Assembly (NCBI GenBank): GCA_016490735.1
Contig: JAEMWC010001001.1
Span: forward strand, 75,001-139,000
Reading direction: 5' to 3'
Length of the DNA stretch: 64,000 nucleotides
Source of the DNA: Pachyseris speciosa
Taxonomy: Eukaryota > Cnidaria > Anthozoa > Scleractinia > Pachyseridae
Below are positions 20,709 to 32,039 of this stretch, in pieces. The position numbers were made by a program, and so were the translations under genes. The notes under the pieces are model-generated. The model did not search any database, had not been told where the DNA came from, and saw only the letters and a list, made by a program, of their open reading frames with translations. Position 1 is the stretch's first letter. Every line of letters starts with the position of its first letter.

Positions 20709-22822
20709 TCACTTTTAAAGACTGCGGATTTGTTGTAACTCAAAATTGGTTTAAGATTTTTAGCTTGTTTGTTCTGTTTATGTTTAAATTCAAACAGTTA
20801 TTTCCCTAGTTAATTTATTTTTCAAGGCAAATAAGGTCATCGTAAGTATTCACGCATTCTCCGAGCCCCAGTACCCTGCATGCGCAGCGGCTTAATTTTT
20901 CCTGAACTTTTTGCTCGCGAAATCGAACCTTGCAATCGACCGTCCAGCTCAATTTCAAGAGAGACCTCGAAAAGGCCTTAGAGAACAATTTGAAATGTTT
21001 TGCATTTGGTTTTGCAGGCAAGTTTCCAAAGAATCCTGCAGTCGTTGTGGGCTATCCCTCCACTTGTGGAAATCGTGAAAGACCCGGGCATAGTTGGTGA
21101 AAGCCATTGGGGTTGAAGACTGCTTTTGTGGGGCAAAGCAAAGCGAAAGACTAACAGATAGTACGTAGCCAATTACAGTTTTAAAACTAATTTTGAATTT
21201 TACACTGCCCTCTGAAAGTAAGGCGAGCAAAAATTAAACCGCTGCGTGCTACTCGCCTGATCGCCAAACTTGTCTGGCCCGTGAAAAGAAAATTCCATCG
21301 CCCCGAAACGTTTCAGGAGCGGCCCAATGCCCGTAACACCAGAAACAAAAAGCCTATACTAAACAACAACAACAACAACAACAAGAATTCGGACCAGAGA
21401 AAGGGGTCGAATTACATGTAATTCTGGGCGTGAAGTTTACAACCTCCGATCGGTCTTAATCTTGATTTTCCTAGTTCCTTAAAAGTGATTTTGGTTGAGT
21501 TGGAGCTAAATTTGTCGATTTCCGGGTTTTTGGGCCCCTTGACACCAAAACGTTCCTCGAAGGATACTCTGTCGAACGAACGAGACACGTAGAACGATAA
21601 AAAAAGGAGGACAGCAGATTGACCATTTACGGTTTTTGTAAACACTCAGGGATCCCTTAATTAGGAAAATCGCTCCTGTGCGTGTTGTTTTTAAAGAAAC
21701 CCCAGAGTATTGTTTTTGTAATCATTGAAGCCTTGCTCATGCTTATATATTCTATTTAATAGTAATTGGAACTAATTTTTTCTCCCAGCAGTACTGTCAA
21801 TTTTAGCTCTATAATAATTTCATGTACATGTTGTACTTCTGTGCTATTGTTCCACCCGACTCGATTAGCTCTGCTTCACTCGGTGGACAAATTGACATAA
21901 ATAAAGTTGTTATTGTTGTTGTGGTTCATGGCTCATTTGTCGCACACTATTTACATAAAATTAACATAGAAAGAAAAGTATAGTCACAACAGATGATTAC
22001 CAGATAAAATAATTACAGTACGGGTTATAAAATGTGTGTGGTGGTCAAAGTAGCGAAGGCTTTTCTATTTGTTGTTAGCTAATTAACTATAGAATCGGAA
22101 ATATCTCCAACTTTAAAAATTTTTGTTTTGGTATTTATTTATTTGACTTTATTTATACATGGGTAAAACATCAGTGTAGAGTACCGGTAATAGATTCAAC
22201 TAGATTAGCTGGATTAAACACAACGAAAGTCTTTAATGTACAACGTCGCTCACCGCTTCCCTGTTTACACTACTCTATTCATGTAAGACTTCCCGAAGTA
22301 TAGCAACATACTGTTCATGTAACCTACAGGAAACATCCCACATCCTTTCCTTCTTCAGAGAAAACACAACTAATAGGTAGGAATAACAAACACAACCTCG
22401 ACAGAGCTCACCCTGACACAAAGTACTTAGAGTACATTTAGAGATCAATGTTCCAAATGTTCAATAGAAGACGAAGTCTTCTAACTTCTTTGGTACGTGC
22501 CATGTTCGCACTGGTCGCGGGGATTTCACAGGGGTCTATCTAATCTCGTACCCAGATCTCCCACGGCCAAGCGAAAGGGAGATCTGGCAAAGTTCGAATT
22601 TTCGGTACCGATATACGGGACTTCCCATAGTCCTTTGTTCACCGTGCTGTTAATGGCGGCTGTCATGTCAGAGGACAGAAACACTTCAAACTGAAGCCGA
22701 AACAAAGGGAGCGTTGCTGGAAATTATTGTTTAAAAACGGGATTGCTTGGTTATACTTCCAACCATAGTTTGTTCCAACTGGATAGGGTAAATCTTTAAT
22801 ATATCTGCTTCTGCCTTCAACT
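20709..22822. other. Intergenic, simple repeats and a retroelement-type tail
   Basis: Contains (AAC)n at 21362-21384 and a plus-sense terminus ending AATAAAGTTGTTATTGTTGTTG at about 21898-21921, which looks like a LINE or SINE 3' tail. Small minus ORFs at 20955-21230 and 21412-21645 have no recognisable motif and no supporting signals. The first few hundred bases presumably include the glycosyltransferase 3' untranslated region. Confidence 0.45.
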
Positions 22823-23245
22823 CCCGGGAGGGGGAGGTTACTTGGGTCAATTTCTGCTTGGTATGTGCCGCTGGCCTCTTAGAACCCTACCCCATTATAG
22901 TCTATTCTTTGGTCGATTATAGACCCCATCTTAGTCACTTTTGGGCAAACGTAATTTTCGTAATCCCAACTTAGTCACTTTCTGTTTATGTATTTACCTT
23001 ATAAAGCCTTTTAAGTTGGTCATCCTAAAATGAATTGACACATTTGTTAAAGTGAATGTAGGACACTTTACTTTTCACCTACAGTGCAAATATTCTGGTA
23101 CATTTACCCCCAAAATCCCGAAAATGTGCGACCCCGTTCTAGTAACTATTGAAAATGCAACCCCATTATAATCCAGTCGTGAAAATGGGACCCCATCCAG
23201 CGGCACATCCCCATTAGCCTATTACTAGGAAGTGCCGCCCCCCGG
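22823..23245. mobile_element. hAT-like MITE with 8-bp target duplication
   Basis: The 423-bp element is flanked by CTTCAACT on both sides (22815-22822 and 23246-23253), an 8-bp duplication as made by hAT-type transposases. The ends are short GC-rich inverted repeats (CCCGGGAGG / GCCCCCCGG), with a further inverted GTGCCGCTGG block inside each end. No ORF. Confidence 0.75.
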
Positions 23246-23253
23246 CTTCAACT

Positions 23254-23868
23254 GCTGATCAAATGTGTCAAATGGCGAGTGCAATCTGTAACATTGCGAA
23301 GAGCAAATCTATCGTAATTTTGGCCTTAATTAATGCCCTTATTTGCGTTTTAGTGGAGCTGAGTACAAAGTTTATGAAGAGGATTTTCTTTCGACCGGTG
23401 CCGCTTGCAGAAGGAAAGTTTCAAATTATCTTCGTTCTACGTCTTGATATGGCAGTTAGTAGTAGATCGTGCAGTGAATTGTTCCTATCGACGCTCTATC
23501 AAAATGGTAAAGTATCAATATTCTTTGATTTCTGTCAGAAACGGTCCGTCACAAATCTCAAACCTTGGAAGAAAAAAGGACAAATCCCTTAGTGAAACAA
23601 AATTAACTGTTGACCACTACAATTGATATGATTTTTTATTGAAACAGCAAGAAGTAGAGCTATGTTATGACTAATTTCTCTTATGTAATCCCTCGTTCTT
23701 TCCAGACCTGTCAGCATATCAGCTCTCAGGATTAAAACAAGATAAACGTTTTACAAAACGTTTAATTCATAAAAAGAACAGTTCTAACTACACTAAATTA
23801 CACTATTAATGAAAAACTGACCATGGTCTTAAACTGAAAATGTTTAGTATGATTAAACTTCCATTTAT
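23254..23868. other. No recognised gene
   Basis: Overlapping short ORFs at 23263-23626 show no family motif. The remainder is AT-rich and abuts the gypsy target site TTAT at 23865-23868. Confidence 0.4.
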
Positions 23869-23972
23869 AGTTTAGCTTCGTAGGCGGACGATAAACAACA
23901 GAGATGACGACGCCATGTTGGAGGTTTACACATGGTCTTTTTTTAGCCCATGGTGCATTGCGCACCCTAACA
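23869..23972 (-). repeat. 3' LTR of the gypsy element
   Basis: The minus strand reads TGTTAGGGTGCGCAATGCACC... and ends ...GAAGCTAAACT. It matches 47646-47749 with few differences. It lies immediately downstream of a purine tract and is unusually short for a gypsy LTR. Confidence 0.85.
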
Positions 23973-23998
23973 TCCTCCTCCCTTTTTTTCTTTTTGAA
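23973..23998 (-). promoter_or_regulatory. Polypurine tract for plus-strand priming
   Basis: On the minus strand a run of A and G (AAAAAGAAAAAAAGGGAGGA) abuts the 3' LTR, exactly where a retrotransposon polypurine tract belongs. Confidence 0.75.
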
Positions 23999-24201
23999 AA
24001 AAAAAAACAGAAAAACAGAACGTACTTATAAGTGATAGTACTATATGACCAAGATAAGCAAGGTCACAGTCCTAAACTGAGCTAAAGAAAAACAAAACAA
24101 AACTTAATTAAGAACACAGTGCGGTCCAATAGGATACGGTGTCATAAGAACATGGTGAGTGATCAGGGAAAGTTATAAGTTCCTCAGTGTCTGTGTGGTG
24201 G

Positions 24202-26061
24202 TCACAAGTCTAGGCGAACAACTGGTTTTGACACACGTCTGACGGATGATGACTGGTTCCACTCGCTGAGGACCATTGCAAGGGTGTGACCTTGGTTTAA
24301 GGTTGTTTGGAGCTTGTATGTGCTAGTAGCGGACGGGCATGGCAAAGGATCATCAGGATGAGAGGTACGTAGAGGTGACATTAGCTGTGAGCTTTCATTA
24401 TCAGCTTGCGACAAGGTTGGTCTATGGCTGAAGACTGGTTGTGGTGTCACTGGGTAAGAAGGTTGAGCTGGTCGGTTTGTTGTTGATCAGTGAGCACAGT
24501 GGTAGGTGTTATGCTGGTGGGCAAGTTTTTCAGCCACGACCTCAATGAGAGCCACGACCTCGGAATGAGAGCTTCTGGTGGGGGTGGGGCTGCTGGGCGT
24601 AAGTGTACCCGATTCCTTCTGGTGAGCCCGGTGGGGGTTTCCACGACTTATGATCTTGGGGAAGGCATGGCTGTTACAAGACCGTACAACCAGGGACCAG
24701 ACTTGTGATGGGGTGATGGTTTGGCGTACACAAAATCACCAATTTGAAGTGGAGGCAACGGGCCACTGGCCTTGGCATCGTAGTGGTGTTTCGCTTGGGA
24801 ACGTTTGCTTGTTATGTTGGTCCTTACTGTTGCTGATGTGTTGTCGCGCAGCAAGAGGAGCTGCAGGGAGGTAGATAGCAGTCCCGAGTACGGCGTCCCA
24901 TGCTCCTTTGTGCTAGGGTGAGGGTGTGACCATCTTGGGGGGTGTTCCTGTACAGGAGGAGAGCTTGGTGTAGGTTCTGTTTACCACTTTTCTTAAGAAT
25001 TGGCTATTTTAACAGAGGCTTCTGATTTCCCGTTGCCTTGTGGCCAGTAAGGGGAGCTAGTGATGTGCTGGATCTGATATTTATGACATAGTTGTTTATA
25101 CTCGGTGGCAATGAACGGGGGCCATTGTCAGTGAGGATTGTTTCAGGAACGCCATGGCGAGTAATTTGAGCTTCTGTTTTCTCCACAAAGGTGCTAGACA
25201 AGGTGCTATCGAGTTCATCGACTTCGATGAAATCTGAATAATGATCTGTGGTGATGAGGTAGGCACCTGACTCAAATTCACAGAGGTCTTGACTGACAAA
25301 CTGCCATGGATATTCTGGTATCGGTTGAGACTTCATAGGTTCCTTAGAGTTCTGTGCGTGAAACTGTGCGCACTTGCCACAGGAGTGGCAGAGATCTTGA
25401 ATATCGGACCTCATTCCTGGCCAGAGGACAACGTCCTTGCAGAGACGGAGGTTTGATTCAACGCCAAAGTGTGCTACGTGAGCTTTCTGCAGGATGTATG
25501 CTCTACGGGCGACGGGGATGACGACTTGATTGCCCTTGTAGATGATACATTTTGAAATGTTAGCTCATCCCTAAAAGTCCAGTAGGGTGGAGGTTGTGAG
25601 GGAGTTGGGACTTGCTAGAAGGCCAGCCATGGATGATGATCTTGTTGAGCACACTTAAGGCAGGATCCTGTCATGTACAGGCTTTGACATCTTCCAAGGT
25701 CTGTGAAGTAATGCGGGGGTTTTGCAGGAAGTTGTCAATGTCAAGTCGGAATATTTCAAAGTTGGTTTGTTTTGAGTCATTAATAGTAGGGAGTGTGGAC
25801 CTGGAGAGCGTGTCGGCCAGAGAGAGAAAAGTTCCCTTCTTATAGGTGACTCTTATGCGGTAGCGTTGGAGGCGCATCATCATTTTTTGGAGACGACGGG
25901 GAGCTGCGTGGAGTGGTTTTTTGAAAATCCTTTCCAGTTGTTGGTGGTCTGACTGGACATGGATTTCACGGCCAAATATCCACTGGTCCCATTTGTCACA
26001 GGTTGCCACAATGGCAAGGCATTCTTTCTCTATTTGGGCCCACAGCTCTTCATTCGGACGG
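24202..26061 (-). pseudogene. Gypsy pol, RNase H to integrase (3' half)
   Basis: Read downwards from 26061. The RNase H tether and catalytic region come first (NEELWAQIEKECLAIV, then HVQSDHQQLERIF) with RVTYKKGTFLSLADTLSR. A zinc H2C2-type integrase N-terminus follows (CHSCGKCAQF near 25370), then the integrase core with the first Asp in FVSQDLCEFESGAYLITTDHYS and LTDNGP for the second. The integrase C-terminal PLQIGDFVYAKP and TGLTRRNRVHLRP come next, ending near a typical VSKPVVRLDL stop at 24202. Several frame changes occur (about 25000-24850 and 24650-24450). It continues from the piece at 43112-44637, now 17 kb away because of the nested insertions. Confidence 0.88.
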
Positions 26062-26065
26062 AGTT

Positions 26066-26197
26066 AATAATAATAATTTAGATAATAATTTAGAACTTAT
26101 ATAGCGCATTTTCCATGTGTATATGATCAAATGCGCTTTACAAGCAGACGAAATTGGAATTTGGAAATGTTGGTTTTTGTGGAGAGGGGAAAACCGG
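26066..26197 (-). mobile_element. tRNA-derived SINE, 3' part
   Basis: This is the 3' half of a SINE read on the minus strand, ending in an ATT-rich tail at the gypsy junction (AGTT duplication at 26062-26065 and 43108-43111). Its 5' half, with Pol III promoter boxes, is at 42960-43107. The two halves share the ACCGG at which the Polinton inserted. Confidence 0.8.
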
Positions 26198-26744
26198 ACA
26201 CACATGTAAAATGGTGGTTCTGGGACAGCTCGCCCATTAACAGCATAAATAACCAAAATAAAGCTTATTCGTAATACTTCGTTAACATATATGGTTGCTT
26301 TTCGTTGTTCGGGCAACCCTCACAACGACAAGCAACCATATATGTTAACAAAGTATTACGAATAAGCTTTATTTTGGTTATTTATGCTGTTAATGGGGGT
26401 CGCAGCCAGAACCACCATTTTACATGTGTGTGTCTGATAAAATAAACAACAGCGTAAGACGGGGTGGTGCGGAACGAGCGAAGCGAGTGAAGCGGGGGGA
26501 CCGATCGAGCGGGGGGACCGAGCGAAGCGAGGGACCCCGTGAGGGGTAGTTACCGAATAGAAGCATATTAGCCAATGAAACCAGCCAAACAATGAAATTT
26601 GTCCCACCTCATCACCCTATTGAAGAAAAGTGCACACATTATAGCCCCAAGATGGCAGCAGCACGTGTTGGTGATGACGTGCTTGCCGAGTTTTACGGAT
26701 ATGACGAGCCGGCGGGGGGAAACCCGGGCCGCCCGCCCAAGCCG
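26198..26744 (+). repeat. Polinton left terminal inverted repeat
   Basis: Matches 42425-42959 in inverse with few differences, the largest being an extra 17 bp in a GGGGGGACCGA-type run near 26500. The outer 235 bp (26198-26432) are themselves a palindrome: the ACACACATGTAAAATGGTGG terminus is repeated in inverse at about 26408-26432, with arms meeting near 26313. The inner end contains the first 31 codons of an ORF shared by both TIRs. Confidence 0.92.
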
Positions 26745-27049
26745 AGGCTGACAATGAAGAGTACGAGAGTGTTAACCCTAACCCACCATTTATTGGGTTT
26801 AAAGAACTTTCAAAAATTGGTTTTGACTTTCCTATTGATAAAAAAACATGTTTCAATAAGTGGAAAGTTAACATAGAACTTGTGAGAAAACCATTTTGTG
26901 TATTGGAATTTCGTCCAACCAAAATTATGTCATGCAGATACGGATGCTGCAACTGCTGCCCTTTTTTTCTGTGTTGTTATTTATGTTTTCGTCACAAAAA
27001 AGGAAAAGTTCATAAAGTGAATTTGAAAATGCCTTTGGAAAAAAAATGA
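26652..27049 (+). pseudogene. TIR-initiated ORF, left copy, unknown product
   Basis: Starts at an ATG inside the TIR with MAAARVGDDVLAEFYGYDEP, the same N-terminus that begins the polymerase gene at the other end. A one-base difference in the GC-rich run near 26725 puts the downstream coding stretch in another frame. That stretch runs to TGA at 27047-27049 and ends in a striking cysteine cluster (CRYGCCNCC). Beyond the TIR the two proteins are unrelated. I do not recognise this one. Its position matches a small leftmost Polinton gene. Confidence 0.5.
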
Positions 27050-27686
27050 TACTAAATTGTGTCAAATGTCAAATGTATGTGTATGGTGCACGAGTCAATA
27101 TTAAACTGTCTGCATTGGGTGTTTTCTTACCTTCCTTCACACAGTAAAGATTCTCCATGATCTTCAATATTTGTTATAAATTTTATTATAAAACTTTACT
27201 CGATTTTTAACCCGAAAGAAATTAGCATAAATGACAGGAACTTTGTTGGGGGTTTTCCCTTTTGAATGAGTCATCGAATTACATCATAACTTTTTGGAGC
27301 CAAAAAAAAAAGCTTTTGTTTCAATGCACATTCCTTGGGCTAAACTTTTTTCAAGCCCAAAGGAATGTTAGCCTTCAGGAATGTAAACAATTATGCTGCC
27401 ATCATTGCTTTTTTTTCCGCATCTTTCATCGCTTCAACAAATTCAAAGGTTAATTGTTTGACCTCCCTTTGCCAAACAGGCGTTGAAAGCTCAATGAAAA
27501 AACAGCTAATAGCATGGAACAGAGCAATCATTCTGCCCTACAATATTTACATTAAACGTTTGTTCAATTTGGTGTTTTCAAGAAACTTATATAGAATTTT
27601 ACGTTTCTTCCCTCCAACTTTAGTTCAAAGCTACGCTCGCTGCGAGTTTTTTTCTTAACTCTTCGTAAACCTCTTCCCTTATTTTT
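27050..27686. other. No gene seen, AT-rich
   Basis: AT-rich spacer between the left TIR gene and the first minus-strand gene. Short plus ORFs here have no recognisable content. Confidence 0.45.
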
Positions 27687-28282
27687 TTAAGGTCTGGTGG
27701 CGCCGGTGCTGGCTGTTTTTTTTGCTAATTTTGCACGCAAAGCCTTTTTCATTTGGTTATAGCTTTTAATTTCACCCAATGCATGTTTGAACTCAATATC
27801 CGTTACCCGATTATCATCGAGTGCCTTAGAAACAAAAGCATTTATTGTGTCATGCTTTGCAACGGCCAAAGCACTCAGTCTGTTGTGTTTGTTAACTTTC
27901 CTTTCAAGCCGTTTGTTGACACTAGTCAAAACGGTGGAAACCGCACCGCAAACACCCCCCACAACACCGAGAGGAACACTGACCAAAATTCCAACGCCAG
28001 TCAGTGCAGAGGCGACAGCTCCGGAAGACAGAGCCGTTGTTGCAACGCCAAGACCGGCAACAGCATAGCTGCAGGCCTTTTGAGCCTTTTTGTATTTTTT
28101 TAGCACAACTCTGTAGTGCTCCGCCTCATCAGAAATCTGTTTTCAATTTTGCTGAGCTCAGTCATCCGGAAAGTTTCGGCATTGGGAAGAATGGGATAAA
28201 GTGGTGTATACTGCTGTTCTGCAACGCTTTCTGGCGGAGCAGACGCCTCAGGAACAAACGGCAACACATCCTCATTCGGCAT
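27687..28282 (-). pseudogene. Predicted membrane-active virion protein, frameshifted
   Basis: The N-terminal frame (28282-28100) begins MPNEDVLPFVPEASAPPES and leads into KIENRF. After a shift near 28103 the rest continues as a KKYKKAQKACSYAVAGLG block, then a long hydrophobic glycine- and alanine-rich hairpin (about residues 70-105 of the composite) and a basic helical tail. The same plan (short helical N-terminus, KK-rich lead, double hydrophobic segment, charged helical C-terminus) occurs at 60055-60540 and 53750-54249 in the separate virus-like units. It is likely a membrane-interacting structural protein, but I cannot name the family. Confidence 0.55.
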
Positions 28283-28307
28283 GGTATAATTAATAAAATT
28301 TTTTTCT

Positions 28308-28973
28308 TTAAATTATCATCAACTCAAAGTAAAGCCTTTGTCCGCGAAAGTCAAAAAGTTCTCCATTTTCATCTTTGACCGAAAGCGTCACACTATTCAC
28401 ATGTTCACTCGTTGAAGCGGCGCGAAAGACTTGCTGTTCGGGCGCACGATAGTTTATTGTTTCGAAAGGTTCTCCAACAATGTCAAACTTGGCAAGAAGG
28501 TTTGTTTTTGCCCCATTCAACAAATTTTGATTCTGGTCAACCAAATCACAGTAAACAAAGAAGACACTAGACATGTTGATTTTTGAAATTAATGCATCGA
28601 TAGTAATAAGATTGTAGACGCCAAGAAAATCCATTCAATTTTTGGAAAACTGAATTCTGTTTTCACTGTTTTTTATTACCAAAAGTCCAGTGGGGCTATT
28701 TGCCTCAGCGGTTACTTTTGCATTAAGTCTTTTAAAAACCGAATTAAGTGTTTTTGCCAGACTTTTTGGTGTGTAATTACCTGGAGGAAACGGTTGCCCA
28801 GCTGTGACTTGATTATGAAAATCCAATAACCTAATTGTCCCACTACTTTCCAAATCAAGCCACGAATTGCAAAGCGAGCAGGAAATAAGCTGGACATAAT
28901 CAGCTTTCGGAACCCGCTCGTCGAAATAGACGGTGCAGGGGTTGTCAGTTGTGGAAATTGTGATCACAACCAT
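28308..28973 (-). pseudogene. Candidate Polinton minor capsid (penton-like) protein, in-frame stop
   Basis: Two consecutive reading stretches in the same frame (28973-28635 and 28634-28308) are separated only by a TGA at 28635-28637, giving a product of about 220 residues. The sequence is rich in beta-type segments (TVYFDERVPKADYVQL, GNYTPKSLAKTLNSVF, SVTLSVKDENGELFDF), consistent with a single-jelly-roll minor capsid protein as found in Polintons. The assignment rests on size, composition and position near other virion genes, not on a clear motif. Confidence 0.5.
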
Positions 28974-29026
28974 TGTTTTTCAAGGAAAGATAAACATGCA
29001 ATTGAAAATATCACCCCTTTCATAAG

Positions 29027-30678
29027 ATGGCAAATTTTTTTCAGTGGGTGCAAACGCCAGAGGCCCGCCAAATTTCAAAAAATGCAAAAGACAAGGCTTG
29101 GGCCGAGTTTTTGTCGAAATTTCCCAACGCCGACAAGGGTAAATTTACCGCGGAAGCCAACTTTACCGAAGACCACAGGGCAACAGCGGAAATTATGTAC
29201 AAAGCAGGGCCCGACTATCTGAAAAGTGTTTTCGGTTCAGACAAAAAATATTGGCCACAAGCAATGAAACAGGCATTGGGAATGCAACCAAGCGGCGGTT
29301 TTCCACCACAGCTTTCCTCCTTTTCTGGGCGTCCGCCACAGACAATCCCAGCGGTTGATTTCACAGAAAAAATTCAATCGCAGATCGGCGAAAAGTTGAA
29401 CGGTTTGCAAAAAATTTATGTCACACCAACAGACTTTTTCACAACACAGTACAGGAATATTTTTAAAGACACAAAGATAACATTCAACACATCAAAAGTT
29501 GCCAGAAAATGGCTCGGCGGTCCACACATGGGGTTTTGGCCTCAACAGCTGAACTTTGCGTTTTGGTGTGCAACAACAGGCTGCGGGGTTTCAAGAGAGA
29601 TTTTGACCGGTGACGTTTTGGGGAATGCCACAGGAGCCGAGCAGCTCCGCTCATTTTACCTCTTTCATGTTTATTTCACAACAAGGCGTATTCTTTTCGA
29701 GATGGGCGGTATTCAAAGCATAAGTTCTCTGCCTGACGGTCCAATTTCAACCAAAAGGATAACAAATACGACAAGGCATCTTTCAGAAGGATTTGCGAAG
29801 AATTCGGTGTCAATCCAAGCTCAGACTTTCGTTTCACACATGGTCAAAACCACGGCCTCGGCTATGTTTTCATTCAGTGTGACGACGGTGACTTTGCACA
29901 CAAAGCTCTGGCAGTACCCACACGCTCTTTCAAACCCATCGAACCAAAGGTTTTCAGACGAAAGTGGAGCCAACACTGGTTGAAGACGGTGGCAAACGTT
30001 CTTCATTTCATAAGAAACGACCAGGGCGCAGATAAACAGTTTGAATACTTTTGTGCCTGATGTCGCGCATGGGCTCACTCAGGCCGGCATGGCACGCCTT
30101 AACCAGTCAATAGAAAGCGTTTGTCTACTGCATTCTTGGCTCCCAGGTAAACGTCAGAAGCAGCATTCTTGGAAGCGGGCGGGCGAGCCAAGGAGGTGCA
30201 AAGAGAAATTTCTTACTCTTATGGAGGACGCCATCCACACACCCGACATTTCGAAGAGCGTTCAGCGCTATCAGCTTGCTGTGGACGAAGCAAAGGTTCG
30301 TCTGAATGGGCCGGGTGCTGGCTGATGCCATCGAGGATGGTTCTGAACTCAGGAAGCGTGGTGGGCTACAACAACAAGTTCAAGCAGGCCACGCCGGGGA
30401 TGAAACTAGGCGTAAACAATGACGTGAATCAGGGCACAAAAAAAGCGGCCCTTCACCTGATGTCAGGCGGGCCTTCAAAGGTAAACCCGCCAAACAGCCA
30501 TCCTTCAAACCCAGTTGAAAATCTGGCAGAAATACCAAAATCTTCTGAGGAAGAACCAACTCTGCCGGCAGATTCAACCCACAACGTGAAACAAATTGTT
30601 GTCGTGGTAGGAGCCCTTGTGCTTGCAGGGGTTGTGATATTTTCAATGGGGCGGCGCAAAACTAGCGATTCTTCTTAA
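29027..30678 (+). pseudogene. Large Polinton virion-type protein with C-terminal membrane anchor
   Basis: Begins MANFFQWVQTPEARQISKNA at an ATG at 29027. The first 230 or so residues are in one frame, including an aromatic-rich conserved-looking block (GGPHMGFWPQQLNFAFWC). Coding sense then moves between frames near 29790, 30045, 30150 and 30310, so there are at least three or four lesions. The final segment ends with one membrane helix (QIVVVVGALVLAGVVIFSMG) and a short basic tail at TAA near 30676. The original product would be about 550 residues. It is divergent from the minor-capsid candidate. The function is not recognised; an anchored structural protein is inferred. Confidence 0.6.
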
Positions 30679-30728
30679 CATACCTTTCCACCAGGAAAGC
30701 AACCACAGCCATCCCATTGGGTATTTCA

Positions 30729-30980
30729 TTAATAAGGAACGGCGGCAATTGGGTGTTTTAACTTTTCATATTTGTTTTCATCAGTAGCAATTATCCAACT
30801 GGGGTGATCAAACATTTTACAATTAATTTTAATTTTATCAGTGTCAATTATAAAACGGTGGAAACAAATTTTTCTTTTCTTAAAAATAAATCCAACGGAA
30901 TTTAAAAAATAACGACCGCACTTTGTTTTTTTGATGTAGTCTATATTATGACCACATTTATAACAAAGAGTGTTAGCCAT
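30729..30980 (-). CDS. Small zinc-motif protein, accessory
   Basis: An 83-codon frame starting MANTLCYKCGHNID with a CxxC pair and a later single cysteine. It is lysine- and isoleucine-rich and AT-rich relative to flanking virion genes. It lies just downstream of, and in a different frame from, the next small ORF (30941-31165), which also has a CxxC pair, so both could be parts of one frameshifted zinc-ribbon gene. Unrecognised. Confidence 0.4.
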   Translation of the reverse strand: MANTLCYKCGHNIDYIKKTKCGRYFLNSVGFIFKKRKICFHRFIIDTDKIKINCKMFDHPSWIIATDENKYEKLKHPIAAVPY

Positions 30981-31165
30981 CTTTGATGGTAAGAGTTTCC
31001 CGGTTTTTTTTTATTATTTTTTGTTTTGTTTTCACATTTGTCACAAAAAAGAATGTTGTGAATTTTATCCCACCCCATTTCTCTTTTGTCCCGAATTTTT
31101 TGTTTAATCGTCTCCTGCAAAATTTTTTCTTGCAACTCTGGCGGAAGTGCGGCAACAATTTCCAT
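30941..31165 (-). CDS. Small charged protein with CxxC, accessory
   Basis: Starts at the ATG at 31165 (MEIVAALPPELQEKILQ) and has one CDKCENK motif. The ATG is preceded by ATAT, as at the other AT-rich gene start at 31990. The C-terminal end overlaps the start of the ORF at 30729-30980. No family recognised. It lies in an AT-rich cassette between two copies of the repeated junction. Confidence 0.4.
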   Translation of the reverse strand: MEIVAALPPELQEKILQETIKQKIRDKREMGWDKIHNILFCDKCENKTKNNKKKPGNSYHQRWLTLFVINVVII

Positions 31166-31455
31166 ATATGTGAAAAAATATTTGTTCAATTTCCTATTTC
31201 TTTACTTACACGGCGGATTCAACCCACAACGTGAACAAAATAGTCGTCATGGTAGGAGCCCTAGTTCTTGCGGGAGTAGTAATCTTTTCAATGGGGCCCG
31301 CAAAACTAGCGATTCTTCTTAACATAGTTCTCCACCAGAAAAGCAACCACACCGAGAATTAAGATCCAAGCGTGCTCAGCCAAAAACCTATTGACTGGCC
31401 AAGTTTTAAAAAGGAATGAAACGCCAAATTTTTTCAAAAACAAAATTAATTGCTT

Positions 31456-31990
31456 TTACATTTTGTGATATTTAAACCTTTTAATCAAAAAATCCACATG
31501 CTTTTTCAAAATTTCTAAACGCCGCAAAAATTCTTTTGAAGTAACAGAATTTGGGCGGTTTTCAATGTAATTTTTTACGCCAATATATGTATCAAAATGT
31601 GGTTGATCCCCGGTTCTTTTAACATCATATTTTAAATAATAATCTATTGCCTTTTCCATTTTCTCAACCTTTTTCTTTAATGATTTGCTTTCAACACCAG
31701 AAGGCTTGTGAAATAAACCAACGTGTGAAATTGAAAAAATTGTATTAATTGACTTAATTATTTCCAACGCGCTGTTTTTAAGATCCTCTCTATCATCCTC
31801 TTCATCAGAAGAAAGGTCTGAATTACTTTCTAAAACAGCCAAGTGCTCTTCATGCCTATTTTTTTCAAACTCTACTTTATTGAAAAAAAAGGTCTAAATC
31901 ATTTTTTTCAACACCACATTCCGTTTCTGCCGTTGGCCGCTCACCACTCATCATCCTCTGCTCATCTTTGTTTAATTGCCCCGCCGCCAT
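31456..31990 (-). pseudogene. Acidic accessory protein, frameshifted
   Basis: The ATG at 31990 starts MAAGQLNKDEQRMMSGE. After a shift at the T-run near 31880 the frame continues through an acidic patch (SSDEEDDRED) to a helical C-terminus ending HVDFLIKRFKYHKM at 31456. The intended product would be about 178 residues. It is AT-rich, lies between the second and third copies of the repeated junction, and has no recognised domain. Confidence 0.45.
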
Positions 31991-32039
31991 ATATGTGCGC
32001 GGAAATTTATAAACACAATTAATTGCCTGCTCCCCGCGG

